Below the pieces are notes generated by a model. The model saw only the letters and a program-made list of their open reading frames with translations, searched no databases and was not told the origin of the DNA. The position numbers and the translations under genes are program-made. This document shows, in pieces, positions 7,955-18,087 of a stretch of DNA of 64,000 nt (its first letter is position 1; the number at the start of each line of letters is the position of its first letter). Source of the stretch: Limnohabitans sp. 2KL-51 (GTDB lineage: Bacteria > Pseudomonadota > Gammaproteobacteria > Burkholderiales > Burkholderiaceae_C); NCBI RefSeq assembly GCF_003063645.1, contig NZ_NESJ01000019.1:1-64000 (forward strand), in the 5' to 3' direction.

Positions 7955-10086
7955 ATTTGCTCGATCAGCGGGTGGCCGAAACCCTGTCCAGCCACGGGGT
8001 GTTGGCGCAAACCGTGCCGGGTTTTCAGCCTCGGCAGGGCCAGACCGATATGGCCATGGCGGTCAGCCGCACGGTGCAAGACGGCGGCCAGCTGGTGGTG
8101 GAGGCAGGCACGGGCACGGGCAAGACCTACGCCTATCTGGTGCCGGTATTGCTGAGTGGCCAGCGGGCGCTGGTGTCCACGGCCACCAAGGCGTTGCAAG
8201 ACCAATTGTTTTCTCGCGACATTCCGCGTTTGGTGGAGGTGCTGGGTTTGCCCATTCGGGTGGCTTTGCTCAAAGGCCGAGGCAACTACCTGTGCCTGCA
8301 CCGCATGGAGCAAGCCCGGCACAGCCCAGAATCGGCCCAACCCGGGGCACAAAAGGCCTTGGCCAAGATCGAGACCTGGGCACAATCCACCCGCAGCGGC
8401 GACATGGCCGAGCTGACAGGTTTGGACGAGCGCTCGTCCTTGTGGCCGTTGGTGACCTCCACCCGCGACAACTGCCTGGGCTCAACCTGCCCACGCTTTC
8501 GCGCTTGCCACGTCAACCTGGCGCGCAAAGAGGCCATGGCCGCGGACGTGGTGGTCATCAACCACCATCTTTTCTTTGCGGACATGGCAGTGCGCGAGTC
8601 GGGTGTGGCCGAGTTGCTGCCCACCGTGCGCGTGACCGTGTTTGATGAGGCCCACCAGCTCAACGAGATTGGGGTGAATTTTTTGGGCAAGCAACTGTCC
8701 ACGGTGCAGTTGCACGAGCTGGTGCGCGACGTGCTGGCCACCGGTTTGCAGTTGGCGCGTGGCCTGGTCGATTGGCAAAGTTTGACGGCCCAATTGGAAA
8801 AAGCCACCCGCGATTGGCGCTTGGCTGCAGGCATACACAGGGGCTCTGTTCGACTGCGTTGGACGGGCCATCACCCCGAGGGGGTGGCTACAGATGAGTG
8901 GTCAGATGCGCTGCAAGCGGTGTCGATCGCCTTGCAGGATTTGCAAAACGGTTTGGACATGGTGAGCGAGCTGGCCCCCGATTTTCAGCGACTGGGCGAG
9001 CGCACCCGTGAGCTGATGCAGCGCGCCACCTTGTTCACCGAAACGCCTAACCCTGAGGGCGTGCGCTGGGCTGAGGTGAGTGCGCAACTGCGCCTGATCG
9101 AGTCGCCATTGGACATCGCGCAGGCCTTTTCTGCCCTGACCCGCCCTGTGTCAGTGACACCGCAACCCGAGGCCGATTTCGAGGCCGAATCGCCCGCTGA
9201 CGCCGACTCATTAGAGGCCTTGATTGCTGGGGATCCGCGACTCGCTGTAAGCAACCCTGCTTCGGCAGGGCATGCGCCCAGTGTGGGTCAGCGGGCCTGG
9301 ATTTTCACTTCGGCCACTTTGGGTGACGAGCCGAGTTTGCGCTGGTTCACCGATCCTTGCGGCCTCAGCTCAGCCGAAGTCATGCAGGTCAATAGCCCTT
9401 TTGACTATGCACAACAAGCGGCCCTGTACGTGCCGCCGCACTTGCCTCGTCCGGGTGACCCGGGCCACGCCAACCAGGTGGCCACTTTGGTGCTGGAGGC
9501 GCTGGCGATTTTGGGCGGCCGAACCCTGGTGTTGACCACCACCTTGAGCGCGATGCGCAGCATTGGCGAGCAACTGCAAGCGCAGAGCGACGGCGGCATC
9601 GAGGTGTTGGTGCAGGGCCAAAGCCCCAAACGACGATTGATGGAGCGTTTTCGCGAAGGGGGAGGGCACGGTGACGCGCAAGGCCGCACGGGTTGCGTGC
9701 TGGTGGCCTCGGCCTCATTTTGGGAAGGCTTCGATGTGCCCGGTGATGCGCTGCAACTGGTGGTCATCGACAAGCTCCCTTTCCCGCCCCCCGGTGACCC
9801 GCTGTTTGAGGCGCGCAGCCAGCGCATCACGCAGCAGGGCAAGAGCGCTTTTGCTGACCACGCTCTGCCCGAAGCGGCGGTCTCACTCAAACAAGGGGCA
9901 GGGCGCTTGATCCGCAGCGAAACCGATCGCGGCATTTTGGTGGTGTGCGACAACCGCCTGAGCACCATGTCCTACGGCCGGCGGTTGGTGCGGGGTTTAC
10001 CCGCCATGCGCCGCCTGGAGGACCACGCGGCTTTTCTGGAAGCGCTGCGTCAGCTCACCACAGACGCCAGCCACTCGAGCGCTTGA
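7951..10086 (+). CDS. DinG/YoaA-type ATP-dependent DNA helicase
   Basis: XPD-like superfamily 2 iron-sulfur helicase of 711 residues, which unwinds 5'-tailed DNA during repair. Walker A is GTGTGKT at residues 53-59 and the DEAH box (FDEAH) is at 231-235. Cysteines C115, C175, C180 and C186 are placed as the 4Fe-4S cluster ligands. The C-terminal half carries SATLGDEPSL and the arginine-rich QGAGRLIR motif. The start is TTG at 7951, overlapping the DUF465 stop. Length and domain order match YoaA better than DinG. Its 3' end overlaps bamD convergently by 32 bases. Confidence 0.92.
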   Translation: MNLLDQRVAETLSSHGVLAQTVPGFQPRQGQTDMAMAVSRTVQDGGQLVVEAGTGTGKTYAYLVPVLLSGQRALVSTATKALQDQLFSRDIPRLVEVLGLPIRVALLKGRGNYLCLHRMEQARHSPESAQPGAQKALAKIETWAQSTRSGDMAELTGLDERSSLWPLVTSTRDNCLGSTCPRFRACHVNLARKEAMAADVVVINHHLFFADMAVRESGVAELLPTVRVTVFDEAHQLNEIGVNFLGKQLSTVQLHELVRDVLATGLQLARGLVDWQSLTAQLEKATRDWRLAAGIHRGSVRLRWTGHHPEGVATDEWSDALQAVSIALQDLQNGLDMVSELAPDFQRLGERTRELMQRATLFTETPNPEGVRWAEVSAQLRLIESPLDIAQAFSALTRPVSVTPQPEADFEAESPADADSLEALIAGDPRLAVSNPASAGHAPSVGQRAWIFTSATLGDEPSLRWFTDPCGLSSAEVMQVNSPFDYAQQAALYVPPHLPRPGDPGHANQVATLVLEALAILGGRTLVLTTTLSAMRSIGEQLQAQSDGGIEVLVQGQSPKRRLMERFREGGGHGDAQGRTGCVLVASASFWEGFDVPGDALQLVVIDKLPFPPPGDPLFEARSQRITQQGKSAFADHALPEAAVSLKQGAGRLIRSETDRGILVVCDNRLSTMSYGRRLVRGLPAMRRLEDHAAFLEALRQLTTDASHSSA

Positions 10087-10864
10087 CCTCTGCGCCATCG
10101 GTGAGCAAAAAGGCCGACTTCGGGAAGCTGCTTTGCAGCACACGCTTGGCATCGTTGCTCAGCGTCGTCATGCCCATGGCCTTGTAAGAGCTGATCAAAA
10201 TGGCCAGGGCTTCTTCGAGGGCAGGCACGCCCTGGTAGTCGGCAATGGCCTGCTGCGCGCGGTTGATGGCTGCCACATGCGCGCCCCGACTGGCATAGAA
10301 ACGGGCCACATGCACCTCGTAAGCGGCCAGCGAGTTGACGATGTAAGTCATGCGCTGGCGTGCATCAGCGGTGTATTTGGAGTCCGGAAAGCGTGTGCTC
10401 AGATCGCGAAAGGCCTCGTAGGAGTCTTTCGCGGCCTTTTGGTCACGCTCGGAGAGGTCTTGACGCGTGATGAAAGCGAACAAACCCAGGTTGTCATTGA
10501 AGTTGACCAAGCCTTTGAGGTAAATCGCGTAGTCAAGGGCCGGGCTGGTGGGGTGCAGTCGGATGAAACGGTCCAGCGTGGCGATGGCCTGGATCTTGTC
10601 GCCAGTTTTGTACTGGGCGAAAGCCTTGTCGATCTGGGCTTGTTGGGCAAGGGCAGTGCCTGCAGCGCGGCCTTCGAGTTTTTCGTAATAGCCAATGGCC
10701 TTGTCCCAGGCGCCAGCACTCGCCTCGTCTCGGGCTTCGCTGTAGATCTTTTCAGGGGTCCAGCCTGCCGTCAGGTCCTTGGGGGTGTTGGCGCAGCCAC
10801 TCAGAAGGAGTCCCATGGTCAAAACCAGGCCAGCTGGAACCATTGATAATCTGAAGCTTTGCAT
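10055..10864 (-). CDS. bamD: Outer membrane assembly lipoprotein BamD
   Basis: Essential lipoprotein of the Bam complex that inserts beta-barrel proteins into the outer membrane; older name ComL. A signal peptide with lipobox LLSGC gives lipidated C24. TPR-like helical repeats follow, including YEKLEGRAAG and LDRFIRLHP. I start at the ATG at 10864, with AAGGTG six bases upstream; the GTG at 10873 lies inside that site. It is divergent from rluD across about 50 bases, a common Burkholderiales arrangement. bamB, another Bam subunit, is at 20123. Confidence 0.95.
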   Translation of the reverse strand: MQSFRLSMVPAGLVLTMGLLLSGCANTPKDLTAGWTPEKIYSEARDEASAGAWDKAIGYYEKLEGRAAGTALAQQAQIDKAFAQYKTGDKIQAIATLDRFIRLHPTSPALDYAIYLKGLVNFNDNLGLFAFITRQDLSERDQKAAKDSYEAFRDLSTRFPDSKYTADARQRMTYIVNSLAAYEVHVARFYASRGAHVAAINRAQQAIADYQGVPALEEALAILISSYKAMGMTTLSNDAKRVLQSSFPKSAFLLTDGAEVKRSSGWRLW

Positions 10865-10914
10865 CTGTGACACCTTGATTGTTGAACCCTTTGATTATAT
10901 CGACCGACCCCGAA

Positions 10915-11946
10915 ATGCATGACTCCGGCGAGCTCGCCGAAGATGCTGAGCACGCGCTCGAAGCGTCGCAAGAAGAAGCGCAAGAAGAGGTGCGCACTGC
11001 AGCTGTTCCTGTGGCGCTGCATGGCCAGCGGTTGGACAGGGTATTGGCACAGTTGGTGCCCGAGTTCTCGCGCAGCTATTTGCAGCAATTGATCGAGCAA
11101 GGCGAGTTGCTGATCGATGGCCGTGTGACCACCAAGGTGTCGGCCAAGGTGCGGCTGGGGCACCTGCTGCAAATCACCTTGCGGGCCACGCCGCAGTCGC
11201 AAGCCTTTGTGCCCGAGGCCATGCCCATTGACGTGGTGTACGAAGATGCGCACCTGCGCGTGATCCACAAACCTGCTGGTCTGGTGGTGCACCCGGCTCC
11301 AGGTAACTGGCGCGGCACGCTGCTCAATGGCTTGCTAGCCCTGGACACGCAAGCCAGCGAAGTGCCCCGTGCGGGCATCGTGCACCGACTCGACAAGGAC
11401 ACCAGCGGCCTGATGGTCGTGGCCCGCACGCGCCAGGCCATGGACGCGCTGGTGGCTCAAATTGCAGCGCGGAAAGTGCACCGCCAGTACTTGGCCTTGG
11501 GCCATAAAAACTGGACCGGCCCCTCACCGCGCACGCTTGAAGCCGCCATTGGCCGTGACCCGGCTAACCGCCTGCGCATGGCCGTGGTGGACCTGGCCCA
11601 CCAATCGGGTAAAACTGCGGCCACCACCTTCAACCTGCTGGACCAAGGCGAGCGCTGCTGCCTGGTGCAATGCACCTTGCACACCGGGCGCACGCACCAG
11701 ATCCGGGTGCATATGGCGCACCTGGGGCACCCCTTGTTGGGCGACGCGGTCTACGGCGGCGTCCCCATGGGCGGTATGGCGCGCCAGGCTTTGCATGCTT
11801 GGCGGCTGGCCTTTGAGCACCCGATCACCGGCCAGAGCATCGACCTGACATCGGCTATGCCTGAGGACATGGCCCAGGCCATGCAAAATTCGGGCCTCAG
11901 TTACAATAAAAACCCCTTGATGAGTCGCTTTGGCCGTTGGCCCTGA
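10915..11946 (+). CDS. rluD: 23S rRNA pseudouridine synthase RluD
   Basis: Makes pseudouridines at 1911/1915/1917 of 23S rRNA. An S4 RNA-binding domain covers about residues 37-95. The RluA-family catalytic domain has HRLDKDTSGL with catalytic D160 and the RTHQIRVH motif. The acidic N-terminal tail is variable in this group. I start at the ATG at 10915 (MHDSGEL); TTG at 10879 in the same frame would overlap the bamD promoter region. The protein is 343 residues. Confidence 0.94.
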   Translation: MHDSGELAEDAEHALEASQEEAQEEVRTAAVPVALHGQRLDRVLAQLVPEFSRSYLQQLIEQGELLIDGRVTTKVSAKVRLGHLLQITLRATPQSQAFVPEAMPIDVVYEDAHLRVIHKPAGLVVHPAPGNWRGTLLNGLLALDTQASEVPRAGIVHRLDKDTSGLMVVARTRQAMDALVAQIAARKVHRQYLALGHKNWTGPSPRTLEAAIGRDPANRLRMAVVDLAHQSGKTAATTFNLLDQGERCCLVQCTLHTGRTHQIRVHMAHLGHPLLGDAVYGGVPMGGMARQALHAWRLAFEHPITGQSIDLTSAMPEDMAQAMQNSGLSYNKNPLMSRFGRWP

Positions 11947-11964
11947 CCTCCTTGTAGGGTCTTT

Positions 11965-11981
11965 GGCAGTTCTGAACTGCC
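11965..11981 (+). other. Stem-loop after rluD
   Basis: GGCAGTT pairs with AACTGCC around CTG, 18 bases after the rluD stop. It is the first of three hairpins between rluD and scpB and has no T-run. Confidence 0.5.
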
Positions 11982-11989
11982 CTGTCCAC

Positions 11990-12034
11990 ACGCCGTGAGG
12001 CGTTTTGCTACTTCGCCGTGAGGCGTTTTTTTTT
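11990..12034 (+). terminator. Tandem terminators carrying a repeated hairpin
   Basis: The unit CGCC-GTGA-GGCG plus T-run occurs twice: hairpin 1 at 11990-12003 (TTTT to 12006) and hairpin 2 at 12014-12025 followed by nine T residues. GTGA is a GNRA-type tetraloop. The second copy is the stronger terminator. Together they end rluD transcription just before scpB. Confidence 0.8.
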
Positions 12035-12050
12035 CCGAAAGACCGACACC

Positions 12051-12845
12051 ATGAATACGGCGCAAGCCAAGCGTGTCCTGGAAACGGCCCTGCTCACAGC
12101 GGGCCAGCCTTTGTCGCTGCGCGATTTGCGCGTGCTGTTTGACGATGCGCTCGGGGCCGACACACTGCGGCTGATGCTGCAAGACCTGGAACTTGAATGG
12201 GTGGGCAAAGGCCTCGAGTTGACCCGCGTGGCCAGCGGTTGGCGTTTTCAGAGCCGCCCGGAGTTGCGTGTTTACTTGGACCGCCTGCACCCTGAAAAAC
12301 CCCCCAAATACACCCGAGCTGTGTTGGAGACCCTGGCCATCATCGCCTATCGCCAACCGGTCACTCGTGGTGACATGGAAGACATCCGGGGCGTGACCAT
12401 CGGCTCGCAAATCATCAAGCAGTTGGAGGACCGTGGCTGGGTCGAGGTGATTGGCCATCGCGAAACGGTGGGCCGCCCCAGCTTGTTTGCCACCACCCGC
12501 CAGTTTCTGGACGATCTGGGTCTGGCCTCCTTGGACCAATTGCCCTTGCTCTCCCAAGTCGATTCGCCCATGTCGGCCCTTGCCGGCATGCTGGACGAGT
12601 CCCCGGCGCAGGCCAGCCTTTCGCTCGAAGAGGCTCTGGCCGAGTCTGCCGAATCAACCTTGGCGGGTGAACCCAGCTCAGCCGCGCCCTCTACCGAAGC
12701 TCCCAACGACCCCCAAACTGAGCTTTCCAGCGATCCTTCCAGCCCTGCATTGATCGGCCCATTCAGCGATCACCACTCGGACGCCAATTTGCCCGACGTG
12801 GACCCCGCCAACCCCGGCCACGGCCAAGAAAACACCCCCACATGA
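12051..12845 (+). CDS. scpB: Segregation and condensation protein B
   Basis: ScpB kleisin-associated winged-helix protein that acts with ScpA and SMC in chromosome condensation. Residues 1-180 carry the two winged-helix domains, including [22 protein letters not shown], which I cite as [11 protein letters not shown] and RQPVTRGD, and the [10 protein letters not shown] turn. The last 80 residues are a Ser/Pro/Asp/Glu-rich low-complexity tail, longer than in Firmicutes homologues. I start at the ATG at 12051, immediately after the tandem terminators. No scpA is adjacent. The stop overlaps the rluB start, so the two are coupled. Confidence 0.93.
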   Translation: MNTAQAKRVLETALLTAGQPLSLRDLRVLFDDALGADTLRLMLQDLELEWVGKGLELTRVASGWRFQSRPELRVYLDRLHPEKPPKYTRAVLETLAIIAYRQPVTRGDMEDIRGVTIGSQIIKQLEDRGWVEVIGHRETVGRPSLFATTRQFLDDLGLASLDQLPLLSQVDSPMSALAGMLDESPAQASLSLEEALAESAESTLAGEPSSAAPSTEAPNDPQTELSSDPSSPALIGPFSDHHSDANLPDVDPANPGHGQENTPT

Positions 12846-14047
12846 ACGATTCTTCCTCCAACGCGCAGGGCCAGCGCTCTGGCGTTTACGCTTCTCGCAA
12901 AACGGGTGCAGCCACAACGGCTCTGACGCCTTACAAAGCGATTGACCTGGCCGATGTGGTCTCTGGTCAGTTCGATGACGAGGACGCAGCCGAAGCGGTG
13001 GCGCAAGACCTGGGCAAGCGCGTGCTCGCGCCCCAAACCGACTCGCCCAAACTTCACAAGGTGCTGGCCCAAGCCGGCATGGGGTCGCGCCTCGAGATGG
13101 AAAAACTCATCACCGAAGGCCGCATTGCCGTGAACAACGAACTCGCCCATGTGGGCCAGCGTGTGCAATATGGCGACCAAATCAAGGTCGACGGCAAGCC
13201 GATCCGCATCCGCATCGACCCGCCGCCCGCACGTGTGATCGCCTACCACAAGCCTGCAGGTGAGATCGTCAGCCACGACGATCCGCAAAATCGCCCATCG
13301 GTGTTTCGCAAACTGCCGCGCCTGCAAAACGGCAAATGGCAATCCGTGGGCCGTCTGGACCTGAACACTGAAGGCTTGCTGCTGTTCACCAGCTCGGGTG
13401 AGCTGGCTAACCAACTCATGCACCCGAGGTTTGGCCTGGAGCGTGAATACGCCGTGCGTGTACTGGGTGCCCTGAGCAAAGACGAAAAGCAAAAGCTGTT
13501 GGACGGCGTGATGCTCGATGACGGTCCGGCCCAGTTCGGCTCGATAGAAGACGGTGGCGGCGAGGGCTCTAATTGCTGGTACCGGGTGACCATCTCTGAA
13601 GGCCGCAACCGCGAAGTGCGCCGCATGATGGAATCGGTCGGTCATGCGGTCAGCCGCTTGATCCGCATCCGTTATGGCGCGATGGTGCTGCCGCACGGTT
13701 TGCGCCGTGGCGCATGGCTTGAACTCGACGAGGCCGATATTCGGGCCTTGATGCGGGCGGCGGGCACGAGCGAGCGTCCCCGCCCCGTCACAGAGCAGCC
13801 GACCCGCACCAATCGCAATGACCGGCGCCCCCGCACCGGTGGACAAGGCCGCGCGGGCACGGCCGTGCCCCGCGCCAAACCGGCCGCCAAGCCCAACCAG
13901 GCCCCGGGGGGGTCCGGCTTACACGCCCAATCTGATGCCCCCAAAAGCGAGGCCAAGTACATTGGCGCCGAAAGCTTCAATCGCTTGAAAAAAGCGCCGG
14001 CCACCCCGGGCCGAGGTGGCCGAGGCGGTGGTGGACGCAGCCGCTGA
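12842..14047 (+). CDS. rluB: 23S rRNA pseudouridine synthase RluB
   Basis: RsuA-family pseudouridine synthase modifying U2605 of 23S rRNA. An S4 domain starts near residue 76 ([13 protein letters not shown]). The catalytic domain has [10 protein letters not shown] with catalytic D173, and NREVRRM follows. A basic, Gly/Arg/Pro-rich tail runs from about residue 310 to 401, ends [12 protein letters not shown], and probably binds RNA. It overlaps scpB by ATGA; scpB-rluB pairing is widespread. Confidence 0.94.
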   Translation: MNDSSSNAQGQRSGVYASRKTGAATTALTPYKAIDLADVVSGQFDDEDAAEAVAQDLGKRVLAPQTDSPKLHKVLAQAGMGSRLEMEKLITEGRIAVNNELAHVGQRVQYGDQIKVDGKPIRIRIDPPPARVIAYHKPAGEIVSHDDPQNRPSVFRKLPRLQNGKWQSVGRLDLNTEGLLLFTSSGELANQLMHPRFGLEREYAVRVLGALSKDEKQKLLDGVMLDDGPAQFGSIEDGGGEGSNCWYRVTISEGRNREVRRMMESVGHAVSRLIRIRYGAMVLPHGLRRGAWLELDEADIRALMRAAGTSERPRPVTEQPTRTNRNDRRPRTGGQGRAGTAVPRAKPAAKPNQAPGGSGLHAQSDAPKSEAKYIGAESFNRLKKAPATPGRGGRGGGGRSR

Positions 14048-14208
14048 ACAAGGGCTTTGACCGTCGTGGCAGTCCAGAATGGTCAAATCCCGTTTTCCCT
14101 GCCGGTGCATCGGCTGGCGGGGCCATTTTGTCACCCACTCAGGTTAGAATCGTGAGCTTTGCCGCAGTGCAAAAATAGTTAGAAATCACCTCTTAACAGG
14201 AAAAAACC

Positions 14209-14634
14209 ATGGCCATCGAACGCACCCTCTCCATTATCAAGCCCGACGCTGTCGCCAAGAACGTCATCGGCCAAATCTATGCCCGATTCGAAGCCGCTGG
14301 CCTCAAAGTGGTCGCTGCCAGAATGGCCCACCTCTCGCGCGGCGAGGCCGAGCAGTTTTACGGCGTGCACAAAGAGCGTCCTTTCTTCAAGGACCTGGTG
14401 GATTTCATGATCTCCGGCCCTGTCATGATCCAAGCCCTGGAAGGCGAGAACGCCATTGCCAAAAACCGTGACCTGATGGGCGCTACTGATCCCAAGAAAG
14501 CCGCTGCAGGCACCATCCGCGCTGACTTCGCTGACAGTATCGACGCCAACGCCGTGCATGGCTCAGACGCGCCTGAAACTGCAGCCGCTGAAGTTGCATT
14601 CTTTTTTGCCGGCTTGAACGTGTACGCACGCTGA
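14209..14634 (+). CDS. ndk: Nucleoside diphosphate kinase
   Basis: Transfers gamma-phosphate among nucleoside triphosphates through a phosphohistidine. H117 sits in [10 protein letters not shown], and the N-terminal [12 protein letters not shown] is canonical. At 141 residues it has the usual length. An AGGAA-type Shine-Dalgarno precedes the ATG. TAGAAT at 14145-14150 may be its -10 box, but I see no matching -35. It heads the ndk-rlmN-rodZ-ispG series, a gene order shared by many proteobacteria. Confidence 0.98.
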   Translation: MAIERTLSIIKPDAVAKNVIGQIYARFEAAGLKVVAARMAHLSRGEAEQFYGVHKERPFFKDLVDFMISGPVMIQALEGENAIAKNRDLMGATDPKKAAAGTIRADFADSIDANAVHGSDAPETAAAEVAFFFAGLNVYAR

Positions 14635-14673
14635 TCGCGTCGCGGACCGCACGCGCTCCTGCGCCCTGACCCC

Positions 14674-15840
14674 ATGACGACCAACCTTCTCGAATTCGAC
14701 CTGGAAGGTTTGGCCGTTTTTTGCGAGGGTCTGGGCGAAAAGCGCTTTCGGGCCACCCAGTTGTTCCGCTGGATCCACCAGCGTGGCGCTGCAGATTTTG
14801 AACACATGAGTGATTTGGCCAAGTCCTTGCGCCAAAAACTCTTGTCTCATGCGCATGTCGCGCCTCTCCCCCTCATCAGTCAACACATTTCAGCCGACGG
14901 CACCATCAAATGGTTGTTTGACGTCGGTGATGGCAACGCCATCGAGTCGGTGTTCATCCCCGAAGACGACCGGGGTACCTTGTGCATTTCGTCCCAAGCG
15001 GGTTGCGCCGTGGGCTGCCGTTTTTGTTCCACGGGTCACCAGGGTTTCAGCCGCAACCTCACCACTGGCGAGATCCTCGCCCAATTGTGGTTTGCCGAGC
15101 ACTTTTTGCGCCAACACGTCAAGACCGATGAGCGTGTCATCTCCAACGTGGTGATGATGGGCATGGGTGAGCCTCTGCAAAACTATTCGGCCTTGGTTCC
15201 TGCGCTGCGCGCCATGCTCGATGACCACGGTTATGGCCTGTCGCGCCGACGCGTCACCGTGTCCACCTCGGGCGTGGTGCCGATGATCGAGCGCTTGTCA
15301 GGCGATTGCCCTGTCGCGCTGGCCGTCTCGTTGCACGCGCCTTTTGATGCGCTGCGTGACAATTTGGTGCCGCTCAACCGGAAATACCCGCTCGACGAAC
15401 TTATGCAGGCCTGCATCGGTTACTTGGCCCATGCGCCGCGTGACTTCATTACCTTCGAATACTGCATGCTCGACGGCGTCAACGACCAGCCCGAGCACGC
15501 CAGCGCCTTGATTGACCTCGTTCAAAGACACGCCCGCCAGGGCTTGCGTTGCAAGTTCAACCTGATTCCTTTTAACCCCTTTCCGGCTTCCGGGTTGCTT
15601 CGCTCACCCCAGACCCGCGTACAGGCCTTTGCCAAGCAGTTGCAAGAGGCCGGTTTGGTTACCACGGTGCGCAAAACCCGTGGTGATGACATCGATGCTG
15701 CCTGTGGCCAGTTGGCTGGTGATGTGAAAGACCGCACCCAAGTGCAATCGCGTATGGCCGAGCAGCGTACCCTCAACTGGGTGCCCCTTTCTGCTGTGAC
15801 TTTCTCGGAGCCTCGACATGACACCAAGCCTAAAAACTGA
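14674..15840 (+). CDS. rlmN: Dual-specificity RNA methyltransferase RlmN
   Basis: Radical SAM enzyme that methylates C2 of A2503 in 23S rRNA and A37 in some tRNAs. The 4Fe-4S ligands are C111, C115 and C118 in CAVGCRFC, and GEPLQNY and the N-terminal accessory domain fit. The 388-residue length is normal. The 3' end overlaps the next gene by 23 bases, so both are likely read from one message. Confidence 0.96.
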   Translation: MTTNLLEFDLEGLAVFCEGLGEKRFRATQLFRWIHQRGAADFEHMSDLAKSLRQKLLSHAHVAPLPLISQHISADGTIKWLFDVGDGNAIESVFIPEDDRGTLCISSQAGCAVGCRFCSTGHQGFSRNLTTGEILAQLWFAEHFLRQHVKTDERVISNVVMMGMGEPLQNYSALVPALRAMLDDHGYGLSRRRVTVSTSGVVPMIERLSGDCPVALAVSLHAPFDALRDNLVPLNRKYPLDELMQACIGYLAHAPRDFITFEYCMLDGVNDQPEHASALIDLVQRHARQGLRCKFNLIPFNPFPASGLLRSPQTRVQAFAKQLQEAGLVTTVRKTRGDDIDAACGQLAGDVKDRTQVQSRMAEQRTLNWVPLSAVTFSEPRHDTKPKN

Positions 15841-16795
15841 GTCCGGAACCCAGTCCGGTAGTTCTGAGCCTCCTGTTTTGGCCGTGACAGCCGGACAGTT
15901 GCTGCGAAAAGCGCGTTTGAAGGCTGGCATCCACCTGGCCGTTTTATCGATCACCTTGAAAGTGCCAGTGCGCCAACTGGAGGCTTTGGAGGCGGATGAG
16001 CTTGACCCTGGCAAAGGCCCCGTTTTTTACCGGGGCCTGGCTTCCAGCGTTTGCCGTCACTTGCATACCGACGCTGCACCGATTTTGGCCTTATTACCGC
16101 AAACGTCCTTCCAGTTGGAGCCTCTGCGAAGCTCCATCAAGCCTTTGGAGGACGAGGCTTCTATGGGCATCGCTGGTCTGCCTTGGGGCCGAATGGCTTC
16201 ATCCAAAGTGGTCTGGAGTGCCACTTTTATGCTTTTCATGACAGGCGCGCTGCTCTGGCTGCCCGGTCCGTCCCACTGGGCTTGGTTGGAGGACGTCAAA
16301 TCCTTGATGGCTGACCAGGTGGTTTCTCAAGAAGTCGGAGAACCTGTCTCGCTGCCTGTGATTGGCGCGACATCGCCAACCTTTGAAGCTTCTGATGCCA
16401 AAACCACGCAGTCGCCAGCGTCTTTTGTCTCGAATGTTCCTAATGCTGCAACGACCGCTGTGGTGACAGAGCCCGTGGCAACCAAGAGTTCGCAAGTGAT
16501 TCCTGCCAATCCAGTGACAGCCACAGCATCATCTTCTGCAGGCCGTTCTGATGCATCCCCCGAATGGGTGTTTTCCGCTTCGGGCGACAGTTGGCTGGAA
16601 GTGCGCAACGCGCAAAAAGCGGTGATCTGGAGTGGCGTGGTCAAGGCCGGCGAAAGTACCCGGATCCAGAGCCCTTTGCCCGTGAGTGTTGTGGTCGGCC
16701 GTGCCCAGGCGGTCACAGCGACTCTTCGCGGCCAAGCTTTTGACCTCAAGCCCCACACCCTGGTGACGGTGGCTCGTTTTGAAGTGAAGGAGTGA
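15818..16795 (+). CDS. RodZ-like helix-turn-helix membrane protein
   Basis: A 325-residue protein with RodZ architecture. An HTH_25 domain lies at about residues 22-85 ([16 protein letters not shown]), one membrane helix at about 131-149, a Ser/Thr/Ala-rich periplasmic linker comes next, and a C-terminal DUF4115 domain covers about 245-320 ([16 protein letters not shown]). RodZ anchors MreB and helps set cell shape. The place between rlmN and ispG is the same as rodZ (yfgA) in E. coli. Its start overlaps rlmN by 23 bases. Confidence 0.85.
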   Translation: MTPSLKTESGTQSGSSEPPVLAVTAGQLLRKARLKAGIHLAVLSITLKVPVRQLEALEADELDPGKGPVFYRGLASSVCRHLHTDAAPILALLPQTSFQLEPLRSSIKPLEDEASMGIAGLPWGRMASSKVVWSATFMLFMTGALLWLPGPSHWAWLEDVKSLMADQVVSQEVGEPVSLPVIGATSPTFEASDAKTTQSPASFVSNVPNAATTAVVTEPVATKSSQVIPANPVTATASSSAGRSDASPEWVFSASGDSWLEVRNAQKAVIWSGVVKAGESTRIQSPLPVSVVVGRAQAVTATLRGQAFDLKPHTLVTVARFEVKE

Positions 16796-16797
16796 AC

Positions 16798-18087
16798 ATG
16801 TCATCTGCAAACTTGCCACTGAGCCCTGAGCCCATTGCCATCGCCCGTCCAGCGGTTAGGCGCAGCCGCCAGTCCCAAGTGGTCTGGGGCTCGCGCGTGG
16901 TCACCGTGGGCGGCGGCGCCCCAGTGCGCGTGCAGTCCATGACCAACACCGACACGGTCGACGTGATCGGCACCGCCATTCAGGTCAAGGAGTTGGCCAT
17001 TGCCGGCTCTGAGATGGTACGCATCACGGTCAACACACCTGAAGCCGCTGAGGCGGTACCGCATATCCGTGACCAGCTTGACAAGATGGGCATTGACGTG
17101 CCGCTGATTGGCGATTTTCATTACAACGGCCACCGCTTGCTGACCGACTACCCTGCGTGTGCCGAGGCGCTGTCGAAATACCGCATCAACCCCGGCAATG
17201 TGGGCAAGGGCGACAAGCGCGATGTGCAGTTCGGTCAGATGATCGAAGCGGCCATGCGTTTCAACAAGGCGATTCGCATCGGCGTGAACTGGGGCAGTCT
17301 CGACCAGGAGTTGCTGGCCGATCTGATGGACACCAACAGCCAGCGCGCCCAGCCTTGGGAAGCGCGCCAAGTCATGTACGAAGCGCTGATTTCATCGGCC
17401 ATATCGTCTGCCGAGCGGGCTGAAGCCATGGGTTTGAATGGCGCGCAGATTGCGCTGTCCTGCAAGGTCTCAGGGGTGCAAGACTTGATCGCTGTTTACC
17501 GCGAGTTGGGCCGTCGCACCGACTACGCCTTGCACTTGGGCCTGACCGAAGCGGGCATGGGCACCAAGGGCACGGTGGCTTCGGCGACGGCTTTGTCGGT
17601 CTTGCTCCAAGAAGGCATTGGCGACACCATCCGCGTCTCGCTCACGCCTCAGCCGGGTGAAGCCCGCACGCAAGAGGTGGTGATCGCATCCGAGATTTTG
17701 CAGTCCTTGGGTTTGCGCATTTTTGTGCCCAGCGTCACCGCTTGCCCCGGCTGCGGGCGCACCACCAGCAGCACCTTCCAAGAGCTGGCCAAGCAGATTG
17801 ACGATTTTTTGCGCGCCCAAATGCCCGTGTGGCGTGCCCATTACCCCGGGGTGGAAAACCTCAAGGTCGCCGTGATGGGCTGCATCGTGAATGGTCCCGG
17901 AGAGAGCAAGCATGCGGACATCGGCATCAGCCTGCCCGGCACCGGTGAGGCTCCTGCTGCCCCGGTCTTCATCGATGGAGAAAAGCGCCTGACGCTGCGC
18001 GGTGAAGGCATTGCACAGGAGTTTCAGGTGCTGGTTGAAAACTACATTGAGAACCGTTTTGGTTCGGGATCTGCAGAACCAACATGA
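16798..18087 (+). CDS. ispG: 4-hydroxy-3-methylbut-2-enyl diphosphate synthase
   Basis: IspG (GcpE), the penultimate iron-sulfur enzyme of the MEP isoprenoid pathway. The cluster cysteines are C316 and C319 in CPGCGRTT and C362 in [10 protein letters not shown]. The N-terminal TIM barrel begins at [14 protein letters not shown] chose ATG 16798, five bases after AAGGAG, over GTG 16792, which overlaps that site. The length is 429 residues, typical of proteobacterial IspG. Its stop overlaps the hisS start (ATGA). Confidence 0.97.
   Translation: MSSANLPLSPEPIAIARPAVRRSRQSQVVWGSRVVTVGGGAPVRVQSMTNTDTVDVIGTAIQVKELAIAGSEMVRITVNTPEAAEAVPHIRDQLDKMGIDVPLIGDFHYNGHRLLTDYPACAEALSKYRINPGNVGKGDKRDVQFGQMIEAAMRFNKAIRIGVNWGSLDQELLADLMDTNSQRAQPWEARQVMYEALISSAISSAERAEAMGLNGAQIALSCKVSGVQDLIAVYRELGRRTDYALHLGLTEAGMGTKGTVASATALSVLLQEGIGDTIRVSLTPQPGEARTQEVVIASEILQSLGLRIFVPSVTACPGCGRTTSSTFQELAKQIDDFLRAQMPVWRAHYPGVENLKVAVMGCIVNGPGESKHADIGISLPGTGEAPAAPVFIDGEKRLTLRGEGIAQEFQVLVENYIENRFGSGSAEPT

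Noticed and set aside
10875..10901. A promoter for rluD from TTGATT and TATATC
   Set aside because: Spacing of 15 bases and a weak -10 make it unconvincing, though a promoter must exist in this short divergent gap.
14128..14150. A sigma-70 promoter for ndk from TTGTCA and TAGAAT
   Set aside because: The spacer is only 11 bases, too short for a functional pair; only the -10 box remains plausible.
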